The notes: a model not told the origin generated them from the letters alone. Numbered from the stretch's first letter, positions 26,001-40,744 are shown. The stretch: DNA of 64,000 bases from Apis mellifera (GCF_003254395.2 NC_037638.1:21422202-21486201), one strand, 5' to 3'. A program made the numbers and translations.

Positions 26001-29000
26001 CCTTTTCGACCCGTTTCTCCCTTTTCTTCAAAAGGCGCGCCGCGAAAGCAAGAAAGCTCGCTTCTTATGCGCGTAAGACGTGCATAAGAAAAGTGCACGG
26101 GCGCAAGACTGCTTGGAAATTCATAAATGGCTGGAAGCTCGCAGTTATGGAATTATTTATTATTAGAAGTCGAATCTGTATTCCCTTTGAATTTGCGGCG
26201 TCCCTTCCTTTTTTTTCTTCCTTTCGTTGTCGCGAAACGAAACTTTCATTTCGCGTATTCCTCTCGTCGCTTAATTATATTTGCCGATTTGTCATAAATT
26301 TTCGTGTTTCGATCTCTTAATCCATTTCCCCAACGACTCTAAGAATAAAACTCTCAGAAATATTTCAATACCATCGAGTCAACAATTCTCGACGCCCCTT
26401 TCTCTCCGAACTACTCCATTTTCCTAAGATCCTTTCGAAGAAAGAGAAATCGACTCGAACAACGAGCTAAATTCGACCGGTCTTAATCACTGCACAAGCG
26501 TATATATACAATCATTTCCACCCCCTCCGGCTTGTTATAACCTTCTCCAAGTTAGAGAGGGTAGTAAAAGCGATCCCGCGGACAATTGGCCGTAATTAAC
26601 ACCGGTGTGTCGTGTTGTCGCCGTTGCAGGAAACCAGAGCCGTATCGATGTTTGCTTCTCGGCCCGTGGATAGATACTATCGCGGAAATTGCACTTAGCC
26701 GTTTCTCCGACTCCGGCTAATCCGATTCTGCCCCCGGCAGGATGTGTGTGGGCCACATCCCCCTAAGGTCTAAGATCCAAGCTTGCATCCCTCCTCCCGC
26801 CGTTGTCTAACGCGTGCGATTTCGGTTGTGGAGGCGACAGACATCCGATTGCACTTTGGCGCCAACGCGTCGCGTGTGCGCTTGGAGAAGGGTAGAAGAA
26901 CGGTGTTAGTTTCGGGTTGAATGATTCGAGGATTGAGTAGAGCGCGTGTTCCGAGTTAAGGCTTCGAAACGATTCTGTTTTGAATGGGAATTTGATCCAT
27001 CCACACCACGGTGATGGAAGTAGGTTAGATGCCAGGTTAGAGATTCGGATTTAGTGCGGTGGATTCGAGTGGTGGAGCGTTGGAGCGGAGATTTAGGGGC
27101 AGATGGTCGAACAATGGGGAAAGGGGGAGAGAGAAGGGTTGTCAAAGCTTCGATCTTGAGTTACCCTTGTCGGGAAGGGATACGATGATACACGTACACG
27201 TAGGCGCAGATGTGCGTGTACCATTAACTAGAAGTCAGGAACTATGCTTGTTCCTTTGAAATGGATTATACAGTACACGGGTATATTGTACACGATGCAA
27301 TTAGAATTGTATATACATAAGTGAACAATACGATGCGATACGTGCACGTGTGATTAATCTGAACGATATTTTCGAGCCGGTTATTTGATTTCCGATCCGA
27401 GCCTTTAAGAGTCGATCGTTTAATTTCTTATGATTTACAAGAATTATTTATTTATTATTTATTACATATATAAGACAGAATTTCAACGAAATTACTCTTC
27501 CAATTCTTCTCTTTCAAGAAAAATTTTCTTCGAGCAAGTTACTCGAACGCGAGGAAAAAAGTATATTTTACAAAAAATGTTATTTTAAACGCAACTACGT
27601 TTAAGGAAAACGCGCTATCTAATCGAAACGCGCGACTACACGCCTCCAACAACCGTTTAACCCGATAAGCGATCGTAAGTCGACGAGCAGGGACGAATGA
27701 ATTAATTATTCGAAAGCCGCGGGACGTTAAGTTCCGTGCGCTTAATCGGACGCGGACGAGTCGGTTTAACAGACAATCGGGCGTAATTAACACCACGGCA
27801 CATGGCGTCGTCGTTGGGGAAACAAGCCACCGTGCGGAGGCGTATCAGTACCCCTTCTCTCTCTCTCTTTCTTTCTCCCCTTCTCTCCTCCCTCCCCCTC
27901 CTGTCGGAGAGATACAATCACGGAAATTGCTCTTACCGTCTCGCCGACTGTTAATCCGATTCCCTGTGTAACGTTCACTGTGGCAGTCGGCCGCGGCTAA
28001 GTCCAGATGACTGATTCGAGATAAGGGATAGGGATCTAGATTAAGGGGACGTGATACAACGACGGTATAATACAGCGGAACGAGGAAAAGACGCCCGGGG
28101 GACCGTTCGAGGCCGAGGAGGAGCCACGAAAAACGTTTCTCCTTCCCGAGGAGGAGGAAGACCGAGTTTTGTTTCGTTGTTGGTTAGGTTATCGTACGAG
28201 GGATAAAGGGATGGGTGAAATAAAGAGGTTTCTTTTTTCTCTCTTAAAGGTAAAGAAGAGAAAATTTATGCGTTTATGGAAAAGTTAGTATTATGAAGAT
28301 GTAAAGTATCGCGATATTTGAAGAGTGAAGAAATAAGAATTTAAACTTCCGTATAAAAATCCGCAATCGATATATCGGAAAACAATATTAATCGGTTACT
28401 CCAGACGGAAAAATTCGATCCACTCGTGAATTGATATCGCGAATAAAAATATTGGGTTGGCAACTAAGTAATTGCGGATTTCAGTTGAAGTTGATGACGA
28501 TCTAATCAAAGCAATAATCGATTCGGATCGTCACAGTACAACTCGTGAGATTGTAAAGAAGCTTCATGTATCGCATACATGCATTAAAAACCACTTAAAA
28601 CAACTTGGCTATGTTCAAAAACTCGATACATGGGTTCCTCACGAACTGAAAGTAAAGTATTTAACGCAACGCATTAACAGCTGCGATTTGCTAAAGAAAC
28701 GTAATGAAAATGATCCATTTTTAAAACGACCGATAACTGGCGATGAAAAATGAATTGTTTACAACAATATCAAGCGGAAAAGATCGTGGAGCAGGCCACG
28801 TGAATCAGCTCGAACAACATCAAAAGCTGGTATTCATCGAAAGAAGGTTTTGTTATCAGTTTGGTGCGATTACAAAGGAATTGTCTATTTTCAACTCTTA
28901 CTACCCAACCAAACGATCAATTCTGTTGTCTACATTGAACAACTAACGAAATTAAACAATGCAGTTGAAGAAAAGCGGCCCGAATTGACAAATCGAAAAG

Positions 29001-32000
29001 GTGTTGTATTCCATCATGACAAGGCCACAAACATCTTCGGTCACTCTGCAAAAATTATTGGAGCTTGGTTGGGATGTTTTGCCACATCCACCATATAGTC
29101 CTGACCTTGCACCATCCGATTACTTTTTGTTTCGATCTTTACAAAACTCCTTGAATGGTAAAAATTTCAATAATGATGATGATATCAAATCGTACCTGAT
29201 TCAGTTTTATGCTAATAAAAACCAGAAGTTTTATGAACGTGGGATTATGATGCTGCCTGAAAGATGGCAAAAGGTCATTGATCAAAATGGGCAACGCATT
29301 ACAGAATAAAGTTATTTAGTTCCATGAAAAAATTGTCTTTGATTTTCTAAAAAAAATCCGCAATTACTTAGTTGCCAACCCAATATATATAATGAAACGC
29401 GTGAATTTACGTAATATCGAATTACACGCGTCGATATAAGACTCGATTAATAAGACGTAATGGCGGAGAATTATAACGGCCGGGGTAAAAGTATTTCGAC
29501 TCGGAGGAGCGTATCGGGGCAGGGGATAATAAATGTTAATACGCATTTATTGCATCCATGGGGCGATATTAAGATCGTCAGCTTGGCGTCGCCGGACTGG
29601 CGTCAGCCAGTGTTAGACATTAAAGGAGAAAACGATCCTCATAACGCTGATATTGCGCCAGGTATTCTACAGGCTCATGATTACGCCAACGTGTTCATCA
29701 TCGCGTCTTTCAGCATCCCTACGTCTTTCGCCATCCTTAGATTTAGACCGCCCCCTTGACACTTTTTGCCGATTAATTCCACCATCATCCGTTATTTTTT
29801 AATAACGTTATATTTCTCCTGCTTAAATTAAACTCTATATCGATCAATTCGTTTTATTTCTTTGTCTTCTTTTAACGTCTTTAACTCTCGATCTTGTTTC
29901 TTATTTCTTTATATAGGATGTTAATTATATGGAAGATAGAAGGCCAAAAAAAAATACGTCCAACGCAAATTTAAATTTATAATTGAACAAGTAAGCCTCG
30001 ATCGATCATTTTCGTATATTAATTTTTTATTTTAAATTGAATTGATTCTCCAAATATATTTATGTGTACCACGATATTTTAGTAAAATTGTGGGATAAAA
30101 TTCGATCGATTCCAAGATTCGATGAATTGAATCATTCATGACTTGGGGGCCGAATTCCTGCAAGTGTGAGACGAATATCGAATGCAATAACGGCAGAGGG
30201 AAAAAATCTTCGTCTCCTCTATTTGCGGAGCTAATTTTTGGTATTCGTTAATCGATTTACTTCCAACGGAGAACCTTATTCCGCGGGTTTCCCGCCCCGT
30301 CGAACAATAAATCCAATTAAAGATAGACATCCCCTGAATACTTTCATCGATTTCGCGTGGCCGGTCGTTCTCATTTCGAGCTCGACGAAATATCATGATT
30401 TTCGATTACTCGCAGGGCGATAAATAAAAACGGAGGCAAGATGAATGTATTGGTATTTCATCCCTTTATTGCATCCTGCATCGAGGGAGTACGAATAAAA
30501 TTCATAAAAATAAACGTCGAAAAGAGGGGAAAGGATAAATCGTATGATTCAAAGTGATAACTTTTTATACGTGTTTTAATTTTTAACAGATGGATTCTCT
30601 TTAAGATCATCGTTTTCCTATGTTTTTATTTTTAATTTTTTTCTTTCTTTTTTCAATCTTTTAATCGTACGTACGAAAAATAATTCTTCTTCTTCTTCCT
30701 TCGTGATAAATAATATCACATTAATATAGAATCGAATTACCGTTTGGAACACGATGTGATCCCGTCTATCGATTTTTCTTTTATGAAATTCTAATAACCA
30801 CCCCTTACTACGATGCTCAATGCTTTTAGCTCAACATGTTTTTCGAGATACATCCATCTATAAATTGAATACGAATTCAATCTTTCTAGTTTGAACTTCC
30901 CTCGTTCCGCTTGCCTTTCCCTTCCCCCGAATTACTATTATAAACGGTCCACGGCAAATTATTAAACGTATACCGCGGTAAATATGATTTCGATCGAAGC
31001 CCAATTAGATTCGCGATAAACAAACGCATATTGATCAATATTATACGTGTAATGCATACAATTTGCCGTTCATTGCCGAGCACACTGCGCCGGCAGTGTA
31101 TCTATCAAATGAAAAACGAATAGAAACGTCGATTAATTTCTTAAATTTAACGTCATATAAATTTAAACTATCTCGTAAAATATTAAATCCTCCTATAATA
31201 ATGCCTCGCGTCACGTTTAGAAAATATTTAATATAAACCTGTATTAAGGTTTAAAAAATTTTATGATTAAATTAGAATTAAGATTTGTAATTAACACGTG
31301 TTTACAATTTTTTTTAATTACAATATAAAATATTACGTTTTGCTCTTCGAAACAAGACAAATTAGACTCTCTTAAAACAATGATTTACACGAATCGTATT
31401 GGATTTTAAATAATAATCCAAAATACTGGCAAAAAATCACATGCACGAATTTTCAATCGGGAGGTGGAAATGCGTTTTCATATTTCCCTTCGAAGGAATA
31501 TCGAAGACCGCGAGGTTGGTATCGAGTTTGCTCGATCGCATTCCCCCCATTCAGGTGTGGAACGTTCGTACTCTGAACGGATCCCTCCATTTTAAGAGCA
31601 TCTGCCTGCACAATTTCGCGGAAGAACGAACAGGAATACACGTACGCGTTTGTATGTACGGGCAAGGGGGATGGAGCACAGGGGGGGTGTAAAAAAAAGT
31701 GGTCGCTCTCGTATCCCGCACTGAGATGCATTTGCCAGCCGCGAAATATTTTTGTCAATCTGTCCGAGAGCGCGCACTGGAATATTTCACCGTGATATAA
31801 AACGACCAAGCTCGCTTAATGATCTCCCGCAAATGAGGCTAATGAATATACTTTCCTCGATATGATGGCCCCTGTTTTCGCGATAAAACCGGGGATGGCC
31901 ATACGTGCAACGATATTTTTCATGGAAAATACGCGGATTTTTTTTTCCTTTTTTTCCTTTTTTTTTTTTTGCCAAGTTTAACGTTGAACATATTTCGCTT

Positions 32001-35000
32001 CATATTTCGCTTTCGTATAGATATTTTTGATATTAACAATTTTTCCCCCCTTGTTTCGGGAGTCGTGTAGTAAATACCACTGCGCTATTGTTAATTTTTC
32101 TCTCTTTCTCTCTTTTTTCTTTTCTTTTGATTCTCGTAAATCACTCGTTCGTATTACAGATCCGTTTGTATCGACGAATTTTTGATATTTTTTTTTTCTT
32201 TTATTCGTAAACAAAATGGGATCGTTTTAATTGCAATAAAATTTTATCCATCGTGTTGAATGAATATAAAAAGAAGTTTTCGTCGTTACTTTTTTCCGAG
32301 ATAGGTAGGAAAAAGAGGAATTGAACTCGAATCTAGATCTCCCTTCAGAAAAGCAACGCGGAAAGGCGCCACGTGGGGCGTAAAATATTTCGGTGTGTTG
32401 AGAGAAGAAGAGAAAAGAAAGAAAGAGAGGGCGGCGCCAGGAAGTTTTATTTTTAAAACGGTATGAATTTCCATACGTTTCCAACGATATTATATACATC
32501 GGAGGAAAGGAATGCCGAAAACCTCGCGCGCGCGAAGAGAGCAGCCCTCGCTCTCGCGACTCCCGCGAATCGAAGTATTTTCACGACTTGGCGAGTTATT
32601 TTTATCGTTTTCACGGACCCTGACTTCCTTCGCCTCGGCAGAGATACGCGAGACAAACATAGGAGAGAGGCCTGTGACTGTAACCCTCTCCCGGTTTTAA
32701 GATTCCTCGCACGCGTTCCTTCGCAACGTTCCAAGTCCCCGAGCGTTCGTGTCGACCGAGCTTCTTCTTCTTCTTCTCCTCCTTCTCCCTTTCTGTTCAT
32801 TCAACTTCCTCGAACACATCGGTCGACATCGATGTGTTTATTAAACCGCGAGAGGCCGATGAATGGAATCTTCACGACGTGACCATCAATCGCTTCGATC
32901 TTTTTTCCTTTTTTTTTTTCCTTTATCGTCGATCTATTGCATCATACGAACGAATAAATAATAACCTCCCCCCTCTTGATAAATCGTTATCGAACGATTA
33001 CAGGGCACGAATTATTCATTTTCGCTCGACGAACGTCGAACTAATTATATCTGGGGGGGGAGGGAATTTATCTATGCCGCGGGTCAGAGGCGTAAAATGA
33101 ATTTATCCTGGCGATTCTACGTTATTATTCTTCGCGTTACGTTTCGATCGAATATTCTCTGTTAATTCTGTTCGATCTCACGAAAGGGGGAGGGATGAGT
33201 AATAAGTTCCCCCGGAATATATAAATCCGGTGACAAACGGATTTAAACTTGGTCGCTTGAAGAGAGAGAGAAAGAGAGGATGATAGAAATTTGCAACGGA
33301 AGTTACGACTTTGCGTTATTTTATATAAGAGGAGAAAAGGGAAACGTGATTAACCTAGATACGTCCGAATTAATTTTTGCCACGCGATTCGAAATTAATT
33401 TTCTTCCTAGTTCGGGAGGGGGAGGGATTTGTATTAATTAAGTTCTCGTTTCGATTAAAGAAAAAACTGGGTTGAATTGTGTCCCGATGATTCCAAAATG
33501 AGATTATTATCATCTTGGAATCAGTGCTCGCGAAATTTTCTCCAAATTCTAAGAACGATGTTCCTCGTGAATCTTATTTCGTGCAAAGAGCGAATCATCG
33601 GCAAAAAGGGAACGGTATTCGTTGAAGAGGCGATGCTTGTCAAACAGTCGAGAACATTTTCTTGTAGAGAACGATTGTACGACGAGCAAATAACAATATA
33701 CGACAGAAACGTTGATGTACAAAACGTTTACGTTTCGATCATTGTTCCACTTTGCGCAAAGCATCGAAGAACACGTACAAAGATTCGAGGATCGTTTTCT
33801 AAGGAAAGGAAAAAAATTCGAGGCGATTCGAAGAAATAAAAGAAGATGGAAGAAGGAGGGTATTCGGATCAGGTGTGGCGTCAAAAACGTTGTTTTATCC
33901 GGACAATGGATCGAACGGCGGGTCAGAATGAGCGGCGAGGAGAAGCGTAAAGTGAAGGTCTAGGGTACTTCGGCGGGGCTACGAGGCCAGATTTATAATA
34001 GATGCGCGTGGCGTGTTGCCAACGTCGAGGCGCCACAATATTGTCGCTTAGTCACCCCAGGCCAGGCCTTCTCTTTGTCCGCATCCACGGCAAATCTAAT
34101 AAATATCAGGAAACCGGGAAAACTGAATATTTACGGGGAGGGTGTTCGGCGACCAGTCGTACGTTCTCTCGACTCTTTCAATTCCCTCCTCTTCCACGAT
34201 CCCTCCTCCCCTTGCTTTTCTTTTTACTCCTCTCGTTTCGTTCTCGTTCACGCCGATGCTCGAACGTTATTTTGATAACTTTATTTACCTCGAAGCTGAT
34301 ACGCTGCGTCAACGTGATCAACGAAGTGATTTCAACGAAGATCTTATTATAGATATTTTCTTCTTTTTCTCTTTACCTCTCTCTCTCGATGAATTTACGG
34401 TAGGAATTTACGGCGCGAGCTCTTCTTCTCTCAATGGAATAATATCACGCGAGGAATGTTTTTAACCAACATACCAAGATGGGATAATCGAGCCTCTTCA
34501 TCGAACGGAATCTTTAAAACTTTCTTTTCTTTATTTTTATCTTGATTCGTATAATATTATTATTATTATTATTCCCATGTTTCTTTTGCCCGTTAAGTGT
34601 TAAGCAATTTGTTTATTTCGATTCTTCGATAAAAAGAAACTTCGCGATGCAATAATAGAATCACCGTTGCGATCAATTTTGATTTCACTTCAGAAATTCG
34701 AATTCCGTAATATCTCGACGACGATTTTCGCATTGGTCGCAGTTCCGCCGATTCTAAGAAATCTAAGCGAGGAATCCTTGGAAAGAAAAAAGAAAAAGGA
34801 AAAGACCTCGCGTTCAAACTCGTGTTTCGTGCAGAAACGGTCGAATCACCGATTCCCAAGAACCTTTCCTCTTCCCTCCCCCAAGAACCAACTCGCAGTT
34901 TATCGACGGACGCGCGATTCGTTTGCATCTCGGGATCTCGCAGAGAAAATTGCGCGACGCTAATTATCGAACGGCGCTCGTAACGGCGGAGCGGGGAGCG

Positions 35001-38000
35001 TCGAACGGCGCCAGACAATTAGCTCGGTGGATTCCGCGAAGAAGTTGGCCAGAACACGACACGACGACGAGGAGGAGGAGGAGGAGGAGGAGGAGGAAGG
35101 CGAAAGCACGGCCGAGTTAACTTTAATTGCCCGGTTGGCTACATAATAAATGACATTGCAGACGGCCAAGCGGAGGAAAAATTGTTTCGTCCTCCGCCTC
35201 CAACACCCGCCATTCCCTCCTGTTCCTCCGCCCTCGCTGGGACCATTTCTGGCCCATATTGATGACCGTGCAATCTTATTTTCAACGGCGCATTCGTCTT
35301 TCTACGACGACGCGTCACTTTAAGCGCGCTCCTTTCGCCGACGATTTATTGTTATACCTGGGATTAAATCCTCGCCACGATCGAAAGGATGAAATCACCT
35401 CCCAATTCTATTTTCTTCTTTTATTCTGTTACGTATATGTATGTATAAATTTCGATCACGAAGTATTCGCGAGAGTTTGAAAAAGGATATTGTAAATTTG
35501 TTCTAGTTTGTTCTCCTTCGAGCTTAACTCGACAATTCCTTCGGATGCCAATAAATCGTCGGTGCATTTAGCTATTTTGTTAACGCGGTCAAAAGTGTGA
35601 ATTACTTGCTCCGCTTCTTTTATCTACATTCTTTTTCGGATTTTTATTTTTCTGGCACGATCTGGAAATTTAAGTTCCGTTTGAGATATCACTTTTATCG
35701 TAATTTATCCAATTAAAGGGTAGAGTTTCTAATTCCGTGAATGAAGAAATGTTTTCACGCGAGATGCGAGGAGATATCTCGCGCAAGGTGCGAACGATTC
35801 ATTGGTTAAACGTACGTGTTTTATTTTATGAGAATCGTGACGAGAAAGTGACAAGAAATGGGGAGGACGTGTGCAGCAGCGTTTCATCGGATCCCCGATG
35901 GCGTCACTTTGACGACATGACGAGAGCCAACTTCCGGGGGTCGTCGGAATCGACTTTCCTTCCCGCGGCTTTTTCTTCGCTTTTCCGCTTTAAGAACGCG
36001 CTCTGGATGCCGAACAAGCGCCGCTTAAAGTACTTTCATAGCGGGACGACTAATTAGAGCGATTTAGCGTCCGTCGTCGACGTTTATTTGGAATGCAAAT
36101 GCAGACTTTTCCCAACCCTTTTCCACTCTTCACCTCTCTCTCTCTCCTTCTCTCGCTCGTTGCTCTTTCCTCCAACCGACCCTTCTCCCTTTTCTCTCCA
36201 TCCTTCCATTCTCTCTTTCTCCCTTTCTATTCTCTATATTCGTTCTGCCTATTGTTTCCCGTTCTCCACCGTTCTCCACCGTTGCATCCTGTCCTCCATT
36301 CGTCCGTTCTTCTCGTTACCCCTTTCTTACACCCTCGTATAATTTCTCGCTTGATGCATTATTTTTGAATTTTTCGAGAGCACCTTGCGTGGAGCACCCT
36401 CTTAACCCTAAAACGCACGATTTTCGGGATTGGCTTGGTTTCTTCGTCGTTATAATATTTTTTAAAAATGTGAAATAATAGTAACGTTAATTCAAATCTA
36501 ATCGTATGAATCTGATCAAAATATCTATTTCCGTCTCCATCTCTTGGCGACTCTGATAATTCATAATTTCCATTTTCTTCAACTATTATCGAAAGAAGAA
36601 ACATGAAGAATTTCTTTGAAACAGAAAAAAAAAATAGGAGAACTGTAAATAATAAAATGTGAAATAATAGTAACGTTAATCCAAATCTAATCGCCTCGTA
36701 TGGATTTAATCAAAGTATCTATTTCCATCTCTTGGCTGACTCTGATAATTCATAATTTCCATTTTCTTCAATTATTATTGAAAGAAGAAACGCTAAGAAA
36801 TTTCTTCGAAGAATTTCTTTGAAACAGAAAAAGAAAAATAGGAGAACTGTAAATAATAAAATGTGAAATAATAGTAACGTTAATCCAAATCTAATCGCCT
36901 CGTATGGATTTAATCAAAGTATTTATTTCCATCTCCATCTCGGCGACTCTGATAATCTAATCCATAATTTCCATTTTCTTCAACTATTATCGAAAGAAGA
37001 AACGCTAAGAAATTTCTTCGAAGAATTTCTTTGGAACAGAAAAAGAAAAATAGGAGAACTCAATGAATATTAGGTAAAAGACTTTAAAAGATCGACGATA
37101 TCGAATGTCACCGAACGATCCATCCTACGATAAATCCTATTTCCTCACTCCCCTTTCCTTCAACCGAGATGAAACCGAGAAGAAAGAAGAAGCGAAACAA
37201 CACAAACGATCGAGGCAAAGTGGTGGAAGAAGAAACGAACGGTGGCGAATCGTTTTCTCCTCCGTTGCGGCTGGTGTTTTCCAACGCGTGGGTCGGTTCT
37301 CTCGACCGCGAAGAGGCAGAGCGACTTAAGCGAAGAGGGTGGTGGTGGGACGGTTGAATGGGGGGGTAATCGAATGAATGGAAAGCGTGGCTGGCTGGCT
37401 GCTTTCGTCAGGCCGGCCTGAAAGGGATATTAGGTGTTGTTTAAGGGTTATTGTCGCGGCTCTTTTGTCCCCTCTATCCGCGAGACGGAGTCTGCAAAGG
37501 GGTGCACACCGCCGTCGAATGTAATTTATCGGAGCGGAAAAAGGGCGCGTTATCTCGACGACCGTCGCCAACGGCTCTTTCATCGGCAACCGGAGAATCC
37601 ACGAGGCGGCCGCCTTTTCACCCGCTGATTTTTTTTTTTTTTTTTTTAGAATTATACGTAGAGGTTATTGCGAAACGAGGATAATGGAAAAGGATTCTTA
37701 GGATTCAAATCTGAAAAATTGTAAATAAGTTTTTAAAGCACATGAATATTGAATAGAGATAAGTAATGCAAGAGTGATGCAAGTATTGTAGAGTGGAATA
37801 GAGTCATTCGTTGGAATGCACGTTTCTTGCATTTTGACAGAATTATGTATTTATTTGTTTCACTGCGTCTTGATTTTTGCAATTAGAGAATTTGTAAGTA
37901 ATTTTATAAAATTCGCGAAATTCAATAACGAAATAATTTGAGAAGTTTGTCGGATAAGTGTGAAGAAATTCGTATCATCGTGATTTTTATTAAAGTTCGA

Positions 38001-40704
38001 GTTGTCGCGAGGTAATCGAGATATAATTCTGACGTGCAATATACGAATATTTGGAAAAAAAATGGAAAAAAAATTTAATTTCCCGTAGCTTCTCTCGATT
38101 AACTATTTATTAACTTGTTGCTTGTCGTTTGAGACTCGTTTAAACAGGAATTCAATTTACCCGAATTACTTCAATCAAAACTCCGGAGATTTTCTAACTA
38201 CTTTATTACCGGTTGACAAAGAGGAAGTTGGAAAATCTAATTGTTCCGACCGTCCCCTCAACTCGATGCTTTTTTCTTTCTTTTATCAATTATTATCTTA
38301 ATTATTTTATCTTAACGGGGAAAAAAAAGAGAGAGATTAAAAATTTAACGCGACATTGAAAAAATACGAGTAATAATTAAACGGATTTTATAAGTACATC
38401 TGATTCTGGTTTCACTTTCAATTGAAAAAAATAAGAATGTCGTTATATTCCTTTTTTGCATCCACTTTACAATATACTTTAAAATATACCGTTAAAAAAT
38501 TTAATTTTTTCTTTCCCAACATGTTTATCGTTAAACGAAATCCTTTCGTCCATTAGTGTCTTTATCGCGAAGCAATCAGCACTCTCTCGGCAACGAAATA
38601 CGAGAGCGGAGGCCCCGTCTTACAATTTATAACGAATTTTAATAGCAACTATTACTCACGACTGACCCACCGAACGAGTGAGCACGAAACCGTAAACGTT
38701 ATTTTCATGACCATAAACCTCTTCGTTCCTGACAATTACGCTTGCAACCCTCGAACTACGTTTCTCGTTCACTATTTTCGGTGCCGGCGATACGTGGAAA
38801 CCCCGTTCAACCTCGATCAAATTTCTTTTTATCCAATGAATATTTTAACATCCGTGTATAATAAATGTTTTCCCGCGAGATTATTCACGAGAATTAAAAT
38901 CAATCAATTTTTTTCTTTTTTTCGAGACAAGATTATTAAAAGAAACGATCAATCTCGCTTTCACGTAACTCGTGCATATCTTTTTTTTTTTAAAACGCGT
39001 CTGTGATGAAATTTTTTTGGATTGATCATAAGTTTTATTTGTGTAAAATGTAAAAATAATCGCCGAGGATCGTGTAAAATGAATCAACATTGATGCATAT
39101 TTTTATATCGAAGTTTATCTAAGTAGAATATTAGCTTAACCTTAATATATTGTTACATTAACTTGAAAATTATTTCTATCGATTGTTTGATTATTTTCTG
39201 AGAGTTGTTTTCTCGACAACTTCCAGTGGCCAGTGTCTGTCCTCGCAATCAGTGGTGAAAAATAATTTATCATCCCCGAGAACTTCTTTTAGACTTCTCT
39301 TCTCGAGCTTCCCTTCCCCGTGATGAGATTGGAACTTAGAAAAATTTCTACATCCAATGGGTAGCAGAGTAGAGAAGTGAATTCCAGAGGGGATTTCGGA
39401 TAGAATTCTTCGGACAACGAGAAAACATTAAGAAACGAAAAAGAAATTCAACGGCAAAAAATTTAGAGGAGAAGAAGTCGAAATGTCAAAAGATAAATGA
39501 AATTAGAATTACAAGGATAACAAACGCGATATGGAAAAAAGTAATGCGAAAGCTTGATCATTTTAACATGCTCCCTTTCTCCTCCTTTTCTTTCCAACGA
39601 TGCAACCTCAATTCCATTCTCTCTTTTCAAATCTCGTCTTTTTCCTCTCTGTCTCCCTTCCTCGATAAATTTATTCACTCAACTTGCAAGGAACACTGGC
39701 GAACGTGCAGAGAGAGAGATTCCGCCGCTATTAAAGACAAATTTTTCTTCGAGTTTACAAGGAGAGGGAGGAGGAAGAAAACGAGAGAAGCAAAAGTTAT
39801 CACGCGTATTATACACTTAAAAGTTTAACGTCCTGGTAAAATCATAGCGACGCCAACCGTTTCGTTTAAACTTTCCGCGCGAGAAGAAATTGCGTTAAAG
39901 TTTGGACTTTAAGCCTGCCAAACTGCATCCCCCTCTCTCTTCCTTCTTGAAATATTATCATCGCAATTTGCCAAACGTTTGACAATTTTTTTCTCGTCTT
40001 TTGTCTTTTAAAATTTTTACGTTTCGTGAAAGGGATGAAGAGAGAACGGTTTGGTTTCCCTTTCGCAGAAAATATGCGTGTTCCAAAAGACGCTGGAGGA
40101 TCTTTCGTCGCGGATGGCCGGCGCCGAGGCGATCCAAGGCGGGTGGCAGAATCCAAGCGACGCGAACGAGGCGACGGAATTGCTGAAGCAATTGGAGAAA
40201 TTCGGCGAACGGCTGTTGCCCATCCAGAGGAGCATCGAGTACGCGAACGATCAAGCGAGCGTCTTCGCCTCGAGCAGCGTCATCGTTTCTCATGCTTTGC
40301 TGGCGAAACTCGAAGATCTCAACACCAGGTACGCTCAAGCGTTGAATGCTTGGAACGCCTCTTCCCGTTTCAAATTTATCTCGCTAATAAGACTAACTGT
40401 CTCCAACTTAAAGAGAAATTTTGCTCTTTTCCCTGGATCTTATTATATATATGCATATAATTTAAAGGAACTCGGCAAATATATTATTCACTTGTTTAAC
40501 AAAAACATGGTCTATTGATTATAATTTTAGATCAATCTTCGTGAAGTAAAATTTAAATAGTTGCAGTATGTTGACTGTATAAAGATAGCATAATAAATTG
40601 TCTTTTAATTGAACGAACGAATTAATGAAATAATAACTGTCTCTAAATTTTTAGTTAAAATTCTAAAATTTAGTTATGGGACGATAAGATCCTATAGAAT
40701 TTTA

Positions 40705-40744
<40 letters not shown>

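Larger units (their letters stand above)
28452..29383 (+). mobile_element. Internally deleted mariner transposon (mellifera-type)
   Basis: The element is 932 bp, bounded by perfect 30-bp terminal inverted repeats (28452-28481 and 29354-29383, starting TTGGGTTGGCAACTAAGTAA) and flanked by the TA duplication typical of Tc1/mariner. Full-length mariners are near 1.3 kb. Here about 350 bp is missing just inside the 5' repeat, so transposase sequence starts directly after the repeat. The repeats look like those of honeybee Ammar elements. It sits in the sense orientation in the first intron of the short dystrophin isoform. Confidence 0.95.
14029..40068 (+). other. Dys: First intron of the short dystrophin isoform
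   Basis: A 26 kb stretch runs from donor GAG|GTATTG to acceptor TTTCGCAG. It holds the mariner, the two-copy module, the triplicated repeat, purine and pyrimidine tracts, and GC-richer patches. No nested gene is recognised. A MEF2-type site lies at 14756-14765. Confidence 0.5.

Noticed and set aside
33477..33839. A 120-codon plus-strand frame
   Set aside because: No motif, mixed composition and a competing open frame on the other strand.
36088..36368. Overlapping Ser/Phe/Leu-rich frames
   Set aside because: A direct result of the pyrimidine-rich tract; the same DNA is open in several frames.
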